Of a stretch of 64,000 bases of DNA, positions 31,280-39,564 are shown in pieces. A program made the position numbers and the translations under genes. Position 1 is the stretch's first letter, and every line of letters starts with the position of its first letter. Below the pieces are notes generated by a model. That model was not told where the DNA came from. It ran no database searches and saw only the letters and a program-made list of their open reading frames with translations. Source of the stretch: Tichowtungia aerotolerans (GTDB lineage: Bacteria; Verrucomicrobiota; Kiritimatiellia; Kiritimatiellales; Tichowtungiaceae); the NCBI RefSeq assembly GCF_009905215.1, contig NZ_CP047593.1, positions 682,001-746,000 on the forward strand, read 5' to 3'.

Positions 31280-31562
31280 GGGACACCGCCTTCCCTCTGG
31301 CGAGATCAAGCACGTCAGTGCGACGTAACCGGAAGGCGTTGGGGTAAATTTCGATCTTGGTCAAGCGACCGGCTTTGATAATGCGCCAGAGCGTCGCTCT
31401 TGAGCACGGGATCAGCTCGCACGCCTCCCCCATTGTCAGGAACAAGGGCTCGTTGCTATCTGCGGGGAGTTCTTCTCCGCGAAGAATTTGTAAGGCCCGT
31501 TCTTTGGCTTCGTCGGTGGCAGCGAAGACCGCCTGAATGATTTGTTCGTCTGTCACTGTCAT
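31272..31562 (-). CDS. MerR/excisionase-type helix-turn-helix protein
   Basis: A 96-residue protein with an HTH_17-type winged helix (about residues 42-92): LTMGEACELIPCSRATLWRIIKAGRLTKIEIYPNAFRLRRTDVLDLA. Such proteins are excisionases or small phage regulators. GGAGG lies ahead of the ATG at 31562. It is the only candidate excisionase in the prophage and lies far from the integrase, at the early end of the leftward block. It may control early transcription or excision. Confidence 0.7.
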   Translation of the reverse strand: MTVTDEQIIQAVFAATDEAKERALQILRGEELPADSNEPLFLTMGEACELIPCSRATLWRIIKAGRLTKIEIYPNAFRLRRTDVLDLARGKAVSRG

Positions 31563-31657
31563 CTGATTTCCTCCAGTTGATGGAGAAAGCGTGACAGCAA
31601 ATGAAAAAGCCCGCATGGAAGCGGGCTATGGAAAGGAAATGGAAAACGGGTGGAAAC

Positions 31658-32617
31658 TTATAAAAGCCAGCTATATTTTCCCATTGCAGCATCAATGGTT
31701 TCAAATATTCGGTCGAAATCGCCAGGCGGAGCTCCCCTAAAAAGGTCTTCTTTAAACCGGTCACTGCTCCATGGCTTTTTTGGATACTGTCGGTTGTATG
31801 CGTCCCGTATTACTTCGACATCAAATTGGCGCTTGCCAGACCGGCGAACATGCTCCTGGATAAAACGGACTACCGCACGGCGTTTATGGGCCTTGGCTAA
31901 GTTAATTTCATACCCGTCGTCAAAAATGATTCGTTTGAAATCCAGAGTAATCTGGACATCTGGACTGGGAACGTAAATAGAGTCTTCAGCTCCATATAGA
32001 AATTCTGAAAACAGCTTTTTTCCGGGCACGGATGCCTTTAGGTGAAGGGGGTTGATTTCAGCAATGCGGAACAATGAAAGCAATGCACATTTTTTCTTTT
32101 TGAACAGCGGGAACAATTCCGGAAGATCCGAACTGGAGAACAGAACGAATGGGGATTCTTCTTCGATCAACAGTTTTTTTGCAGCCTGTTCGCAGGAAAA
32201 GGAGCTGCCGAAAAGCAGATACACGGGATATTGCAGGGTTGCTCCGGCGAGCCAACCGATACGGCATGGGAAACGGGAAATATCCAGATGTGATTCCGGA
32301 GTGATTTCAAGCTGCTGACAAAGCTGTTCAGCAAACCGATACACATCAAACCGGAGGAGGCAGGCATCATCGAATGAAAGAGCCTGCTTTTCGCAGTAGG
32401 AATCGGCTGGCGGAATAGAAACGATGTCCTGATCGGAATGCCAATGAATGCGGTGAGTCCCGTTGCATTTTTGACAGGGATGTGATTTGGGGCGTGACCC
32501 GGTCGGCTGCAACCAATGCTGCCGAAGCCGGTCGAACGACTCCGTGCCCAGAGTATCACGCAAGATGAAAGCGGGCGCAGACAGGGACGGGAAGGCTTCA
32601 AGCAGGGTTTTCAGCAT
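31658..32617 (-). CDS. Second gene of an unassigned two-gene phage module
   Basis: A 319-residue protein. The N-terminal part holds a zinc-knuckle-like CQKCNGTHRIHWHSD near residue 48. The middle (about 100-230) is a mixed alpha/beta region without recognisable motif. The C-terminal 80 residues are basic and helical (LAKAHKRRAVVRFIQEHVRR..) and look like a winged-helix DNA-binding region. It overlaps the end of the 395-residue gene by 20 bp, so the two are coupled. Position at the early end of the prophage suits a replication initiator accessory, repressor or defence gene. I do not recognise the family. Confidence 0.5.
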   Translation of the reverse strand: MLKTLLEAFPSLSAPAFILRDTLGTESFDRLRQHWLQPTGSRPKSHPCQKCNGTHRIHWHSDQDIVSIPPADSYCEKQALSFDDACLLRFDVYRFAEQLCQQLEITPESHLDISRFPCRIGWLAGATLQYPVYLLFGSSFSCEQAAKKLLIEEESPFVLFSSSDLPELFPLFKKKKCALLSLFRIAEINPLHLKASVPGKKLFSEFLYGAEDSIYVPSPDVQITLDFKRIIFDDGYEINLAKAHKRRAVVRFIQEHVRRSGKRQFDVEVIRDAYNRQYPKKPWSSDRFKEDLFRGAPPGDFDRIFETIDAAMGKYSWLL

Positions 32618-33785
32618 CCTCAGCCTCCGGCTTATCCAGCACGTAGCCGTTCTGTTTCAAAAACCGTTCAATTAAAGGTGCGGCTCCATCGCGTTTAAAA
32701 AGGACACGTCCGGGCGGGCAAATACGAACAGAACGCTCTCCAATCTGAACACCGTCCACTTCGGCAAATTCCAGTTTAATGGTGGCCTGCCTGAGCTGTT
32801 GGATGGAATTCCAGAGAACACCGGATGATGCCAGAGCCTTTTCCCGCTCATCAAATGAGAGTAGCAGGTCATCCGACTTATGGGCAACCGTTTCGTTTTG
32901 GCTGTTGCCGACCGGATATTCAATGCGGAACAACCGGGCACCGTTAAGGCCGGGAATACCGCCGCAGTTTAAGGCCCCAGATTTCTTTTTGAGCAACGGC
33001 TTAAGGGTGTAAACATCGCCCGGCTGGAAGAAATCGAGGTCGCCAAATAGCGCTTCGCCAAATGCCAGCGCATACTGACGTTTGACTTTGGTTCCGTCCG
33101 CATGCACCTGAAGATCGTTGATTTCGGAATCGTAGATGACAATATCGTGCAGCTCTTTGTATCCGAATGAAGCGACACTTTCGCCGGTATCCTGATTGAT
33201 CTGGGCTTCGCGTTTAAACGCATCGCCGCGCCGCACAACAAACCAGATTGCTCCGGCGCGTTTAAAATAGGTAATTTCCGCCCTCTTCCCCCGACGGTTC
33301 GCGTCAAACCAGAGACCCATGAGGGTTGTGAGTTTGGAGATCTGTTTTTTGGTGACCGTTTTGCGGGTTTCACCGAGCGGCCCGCGGAACACATCGGTTG
33401 CCTGAATATTTTCAACGCTGGTTTCAGCCAATACCCGTTTTACAAGGTCAGAATCTTTAAGCCATGCTTTAATTGAGCAGCCGATCGGACAGACGTGGGC
33501 TTCCTGCAAAGTAAAATCCGGATGCACCTTTTCAAATTCAGTCTGGAGCTGATCGGCACCGTCATTGGTTGCCATTGCATCAATGTAATAGAGTGCGTTG
33601 GCCAAATTACGGGGCAAGTCCTCGGGCAAACGAAACTGTTCAACAAGCTTTCGGCAATTGATGTCGCCATTTTTCAGGCGCGGGATTTTATATGCCGGAT
33701 CGCTGGATAGCAGCGTCTCCAAGTCAGATTGCGAACCATCGCTGAGCGCGACCTCATTTGTAATATTCAAAAGCCTGAATGCCAT
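32598..33785 (-). CDS. First gene of an unassigned two-gene phage module
   Basis: A 395-residue protein with a strong AAGGAG ribosome binding site. No catalytic motif is recognised. Visible features are an early helical part with CPIGCSIKAWLKDSD near residue 105, a central KKQISKLTTLMGLWFDANRRGKRAEITYF, and a beta-rich second half with ICPPGRVLFKRDGAAPLIERFLKQNGY near the C-terminus. It is the most upstream gene of the leftward prophage block, 40 bp after rhaM, so its promoter would lie in or beyond the host gene. Either it reads through from the host operon or the true prophage end is missing. Confidence 0.5.
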   Translation of the reverse strand: MAFRLLNITNEVALSDGSQSDLETLLSSDPAYKIPRLKNGDINCRKLVEQFRLPEDLPRNLANALYYIDAMATNDGADQLQTEFEKVHPDFTLQEAHVCPIGCSIKAWLKDSDLVKRVLAETSVENIQATDVFRGPLGETRKTVTKKQISKLTTLMGLWFDANRRGKRAEITYFKRAGAIWFVVRRGDAFKREAQINQDTGESVASFGYKELHDIVIYDSEINDLQVHADGTKVKRQYALAFGEALFGDLDFFQPGDVYTLKPLLKKKSGALNCGGIPGLNGARLFRIEYPVGNSQNETVAHKSDDLLLSFDEREKALASSGVLWNSIQQLRQATIKLEFAEVDGVQIGERSVRICPPGRVLFKRDGAAPLIERFLKQNGYVLDKPEAEDAENPA

Positions 33786-33825
33786 CCCGTCTCCTTCTCA
33801 AATTTGTTTTGAGCCCCGCTCCATA

Positions 33826-34140
33826 TTACGCCATGTGAAAAACTTCGGAAAGCGGCTGGAAGATCGGCATGTTGCTGGGATAGGTTTCCATGAGGTCAGC
33901 CATGTGATCCCACCATTTCTGAACGATCTCCAAATTTTTCAAATCATCCACCGTGTTATTATCGCTCAGTATCTGAATGGCGAACAGCGTGAGTGTCTCC
34001 TCATCAAAATAGATGGAGTAGTACAAAATTCCGGCATCGGAATGGGCTTTGACGAGTTCAGGCCAGACTTCACCGTGGCGCCTTTTATATTCATCCGCGC
34101 AGCCTGGCTTCAGCTTGAGTTTGAATGCATTGTGCTTCAT
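33826..34140 (-). CDS. rhaM: L-rhamnose mutarotase
   Basis: A 104-residue protein of the RhaM/YiiL family, interconverting alpha and beta anomers of L-rhamnose before isomerisation. Family features are the N-terminal KLKPGCADEYKRRHGEVWPEL with the catalytic His near residue 22, ILYYSIYFDEETLTLFAIQ, and KWWDHMADLM near residue 75 with the paired tryptophans. It is the last gene of the sulfatase/transporter operon and supports rhamnose as a released sugar. No rhamnose isomerase or kinase is present in the window. Confidence 0.93.
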   Translation of the reverse strand: MKHNAFKLKLKPGCADEYKRRHGEVWPELVKAHSDAGILYYSIYFDEETLTLFAIQILSDNNTVDDLKNLEIVQKWWDHMADLMETYPSNMPIFQPLSEVFHMA

Positions 34141-34188
34141 TTATCTTCTTTCTGTTGGCTTACCCTCGCAAATAATCGGGGCACACCA

Positions 34189-35670
34189 TCACGCAACTTG
34201 ATCCGCAGAGATCTTTTTTTGAATGTTCAGTTGTTTCTGAATGTCGTGGATGCGTTCACGGGTAAGCGGGTAGAACTTGAAAATGACGGCCGCAAGAGCG
34301 AGACAGCTCATCGGAAAGAAGACCAGGATGTAGCGCAACCGTGTAATGGTTTCCGGCGTCATGGTTTCCGCGCCGGCGATATACCCTGCCTTTTTGAGCA
34401 GAACACCGAGTGCCACACCGATCACCGTAAAGGCCAGCTTAACGACAAAACCAAACGCCGCAGAAAACATACCTTCCCGGCGATAACCGAAAGCCAGCTC
34501 ATCTTCGTCGCAGACATCGGCAATAAATGCGCCGTTGAGCAGCCAGCAACAGTTGAGTCCAAACCCGAGCATGGCGGCGGAGATTAACTGAAGGTATGGA
34601 TAATCCGGATTCACCAGAATGAGATTCAACAAGTTGGCTGCAGCGGCTGTTAAAAGCCCGATAAGCAACACTTTCTTTTTGTCCAGCAACTGAGCCAGAA
34701 CCGGCACAATGAACGAACTGATAAACATAGTGACAGCCAGCGTGCTGCCAAACAGCCCAAACAGAGTTGCTCCGGCTACCTTGTCACCGCCATGCACATA
34801 GAAAATATTCAGATATTGCATCAAGGGATTCACAAAAAAGTTTCCGGTAATCACCAACAGAATCATCCCGAGCAACAATGCAAAAGATTTGTTTTTTGAG
34901 ACCAACTTCACCGAAGACCACAATCCGATTTTTTCCTGACTTGCGGATTTCACCCGCTCTTTCACAAAAAAGGAGACAGGCATAATAGCAATCAAAATAA
35001 ACAGCGCACAGGCCCAGGCCACATAGCGGGAACCGAGCACCTCAGCCTTGACCGAACCATCCGCGGCCATTTTGGAAAAGATCATAAGCGGTTTTTGAAA
35101 CCACGCCACATGCTGCTGCTCCAGCAGTCCACGGGAGTAGTTTCCGACCACAAGACAGAGACTAAAAATCCACGGAAGTGCAAATGCCGACAACGAGTTA
35201 AAAATACAGCGGTACTTCTGGATATAGGCCCTTTCATCATAATCATCGGTCAGCTCCAGGCCGAGCGCGGTATAGGGAACAGAATAAACAGTGTAGGCCA
35301 GATAAAAAAGGATACAGGCAACTGTTGCGTAGGCAAACATCGACCGCTGCCCCATATGGGGTGACGCCATATAGGTCAGCCCGAAAATCAGCGCCATCAG
35401 AATGCCGCCCCACAGAATGAACGGCCGCCGGCGTCCGAAACGGCTGCGGCAGTTGTCGGACATGTTTCCAACCACCGGGTCAGAAATCATGTCAAAAAAG
35501 CGGGGAATTGTCATCGCCCAGCCAATCAACACCGAATCGAGACCGAGGCCTATATTGTACACCGGCATGAACATGCCGTTGAGCCCGTTGACTGCAATCT
35601 GTTCGCTGAACCCGCCAAGCCCCCACGAGAGCTTTTCCTTCATCGGGACTTTCTTACTGACTGTTTCCAT
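34189..35670 (-). CDS. GPH-family sugar:cation symporter (MFS)
   Basis: A 493-residue transporter of the glycoside-pentoside-hexuronide family (MelB/YicJ-like), with about twelve membrane helices. Typical elements are KLSWGLGGFSEQ at the start, GLDSVLIGWAMTIPRFFDMISDPVVGNMSDN (the family D-P-x-x-G loop), RSRFGRRRPFILWGG, and YTALGLELTDDYDERA. It would import the oligosaccharide or monosaccharide released by the secreted enzymes. GAGG lies ahead of the ATG at 35670. It stands between the sulfatase-esterase fusion and rhaM in the same operon. Confidence 0.92.
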   Translation of the reverse strand: METVSKKVPMKEKLSWGLGGFSEQIAVNGLNGMFMPVYNIGLGLDSVLIGWAMTIPRFFDMISDPVVGNMSDNCRSRFGRRRPFILWGGILMALIFGLTYMASPHMGQRSMFAYATVACILFYLAYTVYSVPYTALGLELTDDYDERAYIQKYRCIFNSLSAFALPWIFSLCLVVGNYSRGLLEQQHVAWFQKPLMIFSKMAADGSVKAEVLGSRYVAWACALFILIAIMPVSFFVKERVKSASQEKIGLWSSVKLVSKNKSFALLLGMILLVITGNFFVNPLMQYLNIFYVHGGDKVAGATLFGLFGSTLAVTMFISSFIVPVLAQLLDKKKVLLIGLLTAAAANLLNLILVNPDYPYLQLISAAMLGFGLNCCWLLNGAFIADVCDEDELAFGYRREGMFSAAFGFVVKLAFTVIGVALGVLLKKAGYIAGAETMTPETITRLRYILVFFPMSCLALAAVIFKFYPLTRERIHDIQKQLNIQKKISADQVA

Positions 35671-35690
35671 TCTGAACCTCGGGATTCCTT

Positions 35691-38600
35691 TCAATTCACA
35701 GGTTGCTCAAAGGGAAAAGCAGGAAGCCCGGCCCCATTGACCAGCGGGCAATCGGGATAGTTTGCGTAGGCGTAGCGCAGGTGCGTGACAGCCTGCCCGG
35801 CCAGATCAATCGCCACCGTATCAGCTCCCGTGATTCTCCCGGACAGCGCGATGGAGGTTCCGTCTTCAAGCAGACCGCTAAAACCGCCGAAGTCGCCGTT
35901 CAATTTCAGACCGTCCCCGCAGTTGAAAAACGTAACCGCGACTTTTGCCCCCTTCTTTTTGAGCACCTTGACGCGCGGCCCCTCGCAGATGACATCGGTT
36001 TTGCCGTAGGTTTTATTCAGCGCACACAGCGCGAGCCGCCGTCCGACCTCCTGCTTGTTTTTCGGATGAATATTTTCCTTCATGCCGATATCCATAGCCG
36101 TTGCCATTGCCGTATGAGGGAATTGAAGGATTTCTTCCTGAGCAAGACGGAAGCGCGCCCATACCTCTGGAGGGACATTTGTCGGCTTAGGTTTCAACTG
36201 GTTTTCAAAGCCAGCCAACTGGACATGATAGAACGGCATATCAGGGTTCTTGAATTTTGTCCGCATCATGTTCATATAATCGCGGTACCAAGTGACGTAT
36301 TCATCCGGAGTTCCAACGTTCGCTTCGCCCTGATACCATATTGTTCCACGAACAGAATACGGAGCTACCGGCGCGACCATCGCATTATAGCAACGGGAGG
36401 AAATCCCCTGCTCACGCAGTTTTTTCGCATTCAGGAACGTTTGATCTTTTTGATAAATCAACTCATTTGCCGGTGTGTGCCTGACTGTTTCCGCATCCAT
36501 AAATGTGGCGATCACCGCACCGCCGTAGGAAATATCAACCAGCCCGATCGGCACATTCAGATCCTGATGAAGCTTGCGCCCGAAAAAATAGCCGGTGGCA
36601 GTACTATTCCCCACGGATTGCGGCGAACAGACCGTCCAGTTGGCATCGACATCCTCCTGCGGTTCCTCATGGCCGATAGCCGGCGTTGTAAAAAAGCGGA
36701 TGCCGGGAAAATCCGCGTTGCTCATTTCCTTTCCGGCATTGGTCACACCGCGAACCGTCATGCGCATATTCGACTGCCCCGCGCAGAGCCAGACTTCTCC
36801 AACGAGTACGTTGGAGAAGTTTAGAGTTTCGAGTTCAGAGTTTCGAGTTGAGGAAACCGTCATTCTCCGAGGGTTGGAAGAAACAGACATCGGATCGAGC
36901 GTTACCTGCCACGTGCCCTCGTCATTCGTTTTCGCGGTTTTCTTTTGCCCGGCGAACTCAACGGTTATCGCATCGCCCGGCTCCGCCCGGCCCCAGACCT
37001 GAACCGGTGCATCGGCCTGCAACACCATGCCGTCGGAGAAGATTCCAGGCAGCCGCACCCCGGCAGCAGCCTCGGCGGGTGCCGCCGTTACGGCCCAACC
37101 ATCCGTCAAAAACTGCGTGAGTCCGGTCACCTTATTCAAATCGACCAACCGCAGGCGCAGGCCGATCGTCTTGCCGACATCGTCCGGCTGCGTCGTGTAG
37201 CTGAAGCGGTAGTCCTTCAGCTGTTTTTGAGGCAGTTCGCCAAAATTGAATGCAGGTGTCACCATCGAAGCCGGCCTCTTCCCGCCAATCAAAAAACCGG
37301 AAAACTCCTTAATGATCTCAAGATCCCGGGCGGAAGCCGGCTTGCCGTAGCGCCACCCGAATTTTCCGGAAAAGGTATAGGTTACGCCGGCGTCCGTCAC
37401 GGTCCCCAGCGATACGTCCATGCCGCCGAACTGCTTCGCTTTGCCATTCGTTTCCTTACGCTTCAAGTTCAGCGCGGCAAACCCGTCCCCTTCAACCCCG
37501 GCGAGCGAGCCATCAGTAACAATGCCCGGAGTGGTGACACCGAACTGCGGGCCGAACGAACCCTTGGCATACGGGTTCGAGAAATCCGAATTGAACCCTT
37601 CAGACCAGACTGCATTGTCAGGAGCTGACACGACTTCGGTTTCATTCGGAGAAACATCAACACTCCAGCTCACAGTTTGCTGGATTTTCGGCCGAAGTTC
37701 GGAGGAAGTTGCTAAAGGTCCAATGACCAGCTCACACGGCGGAATGGTTGCCAGGTTGATTTCATGGGGAATCTCGCCGCCCTTCCAGCCAAAGAGCACC
37801 CTAACGGTCTCGTCGTTAGGAATCACATCCCACTGCACCAGCACACTGCCGTCCGGATTATTTTCAACGTGCACCCATTCTCCGCCATCCACAACGAGCG
37901 CATGAGTTTTGCGCGGCTGATTGTCCTGATCGAGCAGCTGCAGGCAACGACTGCCCGCCTTTTCCGTTTTGATTACCGCCTCAGGAAGACGCAGATTTTG
38001 CGGACGATCAGGTGCATTTTTTACAGCCTGACGGGTACGGTTGAGTTGAGGATCTCCTGAATAGTTTTCATTGCGGACCGGAACGAGCGCATCGGTTTCT
38101 TTCAGGAACGAATCGATCAGTCGGTCGAGCTCTTTCACCCTTTCGGGGAAATAAGCCGCCAGATTGATTGCTTCGGACGGATCTCTTTTCAGGTCGAAGA
38201 GTTCGTACGCATGGGATGCCGCATTATCACCGGCATAATAATAGCGAATCAGTTTATAATCCCCGGCTCGCACACTGGTTGAGGGCGCACAGAGAACCCC
38301 CATGTAATGCGGAAAATGAGTAAAAATCGGCTGATGCGCCATCATCTGACCTTTCAGTAGCGGCACAATACTCTGGCCGTCCAGAAGAACGTCTTTCGAA
38401 GGTTTGGTGCCAACCATTTCCAGCACGGTCGGATAAATGTCGATCGACTGAACCGACGTACTGCAAACCGAACCAGGCCGAGTGACACCGGGCCAACGCA
38501 CAATCCATGGCTCCCGAACCCCGCCTTCATAGGTATTGGCTTTACCGCCGCGCAGCGGACGATTCGAAGTCCACGGATTGCCGTTTACATCGTTGTGGAT

Positions 38601-39539
38601 CACGCCTCCGTTGTCAGAGGTCACAATGACGACTGTGTTCTCTTTCAGTGTACGGTTTTCCGGTTTGTCGAGCCAGTCGAGCAGCATGCCGATACTGTTA
38701 TCCATACTGTCGAGCATGGTCGCCATTTCCGGACAGCGTTGGGGGTTCTCCGGATCACGCCGCTCATTATATTTCGGAAGCAGATCCTTCTTGGCAATCA
38801 CCGGTCCATGCACCGCATAGTGCCAGAAATTCAGATAGAACGGTTTCCCGGAACCTTTCACCGAGTCCATCCATTTGATGGACTCTTCCGCCAGCCGCTC
38901 ATTGAGGTATTCGCCTTCCGGTCCCGGTTTCAGATTTCTGATCCCACCCTGCCGACTTTTTTTATTTCCGGTATAAGGCGAATAATAATCGGGCGGCCCC
39001 GGAAGATGCCCGCCCCCGATGACATAATCAAAACCCTGATTTTCAGCGTTATAGGTTGAGTCACCACCGTTCCAGCCCGGGTTTGATGACGTCAAATGCC
39101 ATTTCCCGATATGCGCCGTGTTGTAGCCCTCTTCCTTAAGCGCCTCCGCCAATGTAAAGACCTCAAGCGGCATATGGTTTTTGTTCTGCACCAGTCCGCA
39201 ATATTCATTCCCTTTGGGAGGCAGGGCCTGCGGTTCCGGCACATCCTTGGGCGTAATCGCCTGAGTCATCCGCAGTCGGGCCGGATACTGACCGGACATG
39301 ATGCTTGCCCGTGTTGGAGAACACAAAGGAGCCGCCGCATACGCATCCGTAAACAACATTCCTTCTTTTGCAAGTCGGGTCAGGTTCGGCGTCTGGTAAA
39401 ATTCTGACCCATAGGTTGAACTGTCCGCCCAGCCCATATCATCGATCAGAATCATAATAATATTCGGAGCGGCAGCGGTTGATTCGGCAAAGAGCCAACC
39501 GAGCACCGCCAACAGTAAAACAGTTTTGATTTGTCTCAC
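35691..39539 (-). CDS. Secreted sulfatase-acetylesterase fusion
   Basis: A 1282-residue secreted protein with a GTG start (GGAGG eight bases before). After a signal peptide (1-24), an S1 sulfatase spans about 25-500, with formylglycine Cys73 in CSPTR and the DDMGW metal site. A linker leads to a beta module at about 640-820 (EGFNSDFSNPY..GVTYTFSGKFGWRYG) that also opens the 1039-residue protein encoded at 53916. A SASA-type acetylesterase follows at about 830-1130, with the serine in LCAGQSNM near residue 921. The combination suggests removal of sulfate and acetyl groups from one glycan. A degenerate repeat encodes SSTRNSELETLN inside the esterase. Confidence 0.88.
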   Translation of the reverse strand: MRQIKTVLLLAVLGWLFAESTAAAPNIIMILIDDMGWADSSTYGSEFYQTPNLTRLAKEGMLFTDAYAAAPLCSPTRASIMSGQYPARLRMTQAITPKDVPEPQALPPKGNEYCGLVQNKNHMPLEVFTLAEALKEEGYNTAHIGKWHLTSSNPGWNGGDSTYNAENQGFDYVIGGGHLPGPPDYYSPYTGNKKSRQGGIRNLKPGPEGEYLNERLAEESIKWMDSVKGSGKPFYLNFWHYAVHGPVIAKKDLLPKYNERRDPENPQRCPEMATMLDSMDNSIGMLLDWLDKPENRTLKENTVVIVTSDNGGVIHNDVNGNPWTSNRPLRGGKANTYEGGVREPWIVRWPGVTRPGSVCSTSVQSIDIYPTVLEMVGTKPSKDVLLDGQSIVPLLKGQMMAHQPIFTHFPHYMGVLCAPSTSVRAGDYKLIRYYYAGDNAASHAYELFDLKRDPSEAINLAAYFPERVKELDRLIDSFLKETDALVPVRNENYSGDPQLNRTRQAVKNAPDRPQNLRLPEAVIKTEKAGSRCLQLLDQDNQPRKTHALVVDGGEWVHVENNPDGSVLVQWDVIPNDETVRVLFGWKGGEIPHEINLATIPPCELVIGPLATSSELRPKIQQTVSWSVDVSPNETEVVSAPDNAVWSEGFNSDFSNPYAKGSFGPQFGVTTPGIVTDGSLAGVEGDGFAALNLKRKETNGKAKQFGGMDVSLGTVTDAGVTYTFSGKFGWRYGKPASARDLEIIKEFSGFLIGGKRPASMVTPAFNFGELPQKQLKDYRFSYTTQPDDVGKTIGLRLRLVDLNKVTGLTQFLTDGWAVTAAPAEAAAGVRLPGIFSDGMVLQADAPVQVWGRAEPGDAITVEFAGQKKTAKTNDEGTWQVTLDPMSVSSNPRRMTVSSTRNSELETLNFSNVLVGEVWLCAGQSNMRMTVRGVTNAGKEMSNADFPGIRFFTTPAIGHEEPQEDVDANWTVCSPQSVGNSTATGYFFGRKLHQDLNVPIGLVDISYGGAVIATFMDAETVRHTPANELIYQKDQTFLNAKKLREQGISSRCYNAMVAPVAPYSVRGTIWYQGEANVGTPDEYVTWYRDYMNMMRTKFKNPDMPFYHVQLAGFENQLKPKPTNVPPEVWARFRLAQEEILQFPHTAMATAMDIGMKENIHPKNKQEVGRRLALCALNKTYGKTDVICEGPRVKVLKKKGAKVAVTFFNCGDGLKLNGDFGGFSGLLEDGTSIALSGRITGADTVAIDLAGQAVTHLRYAYANYPDCPLVNGAGLPAFPFEQPVN

Positions 39540-39564
39540 AGAAACCTCCTTTAAGTGTATATGA

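Noticed and set aside
33786-33826. Candidate right attachment site (GCCCCGCTCCATATTA against the tRNA end)
   Set aside because: Similarity to the tRNA 3' end is limited to a few bases and lacks the T-arm.
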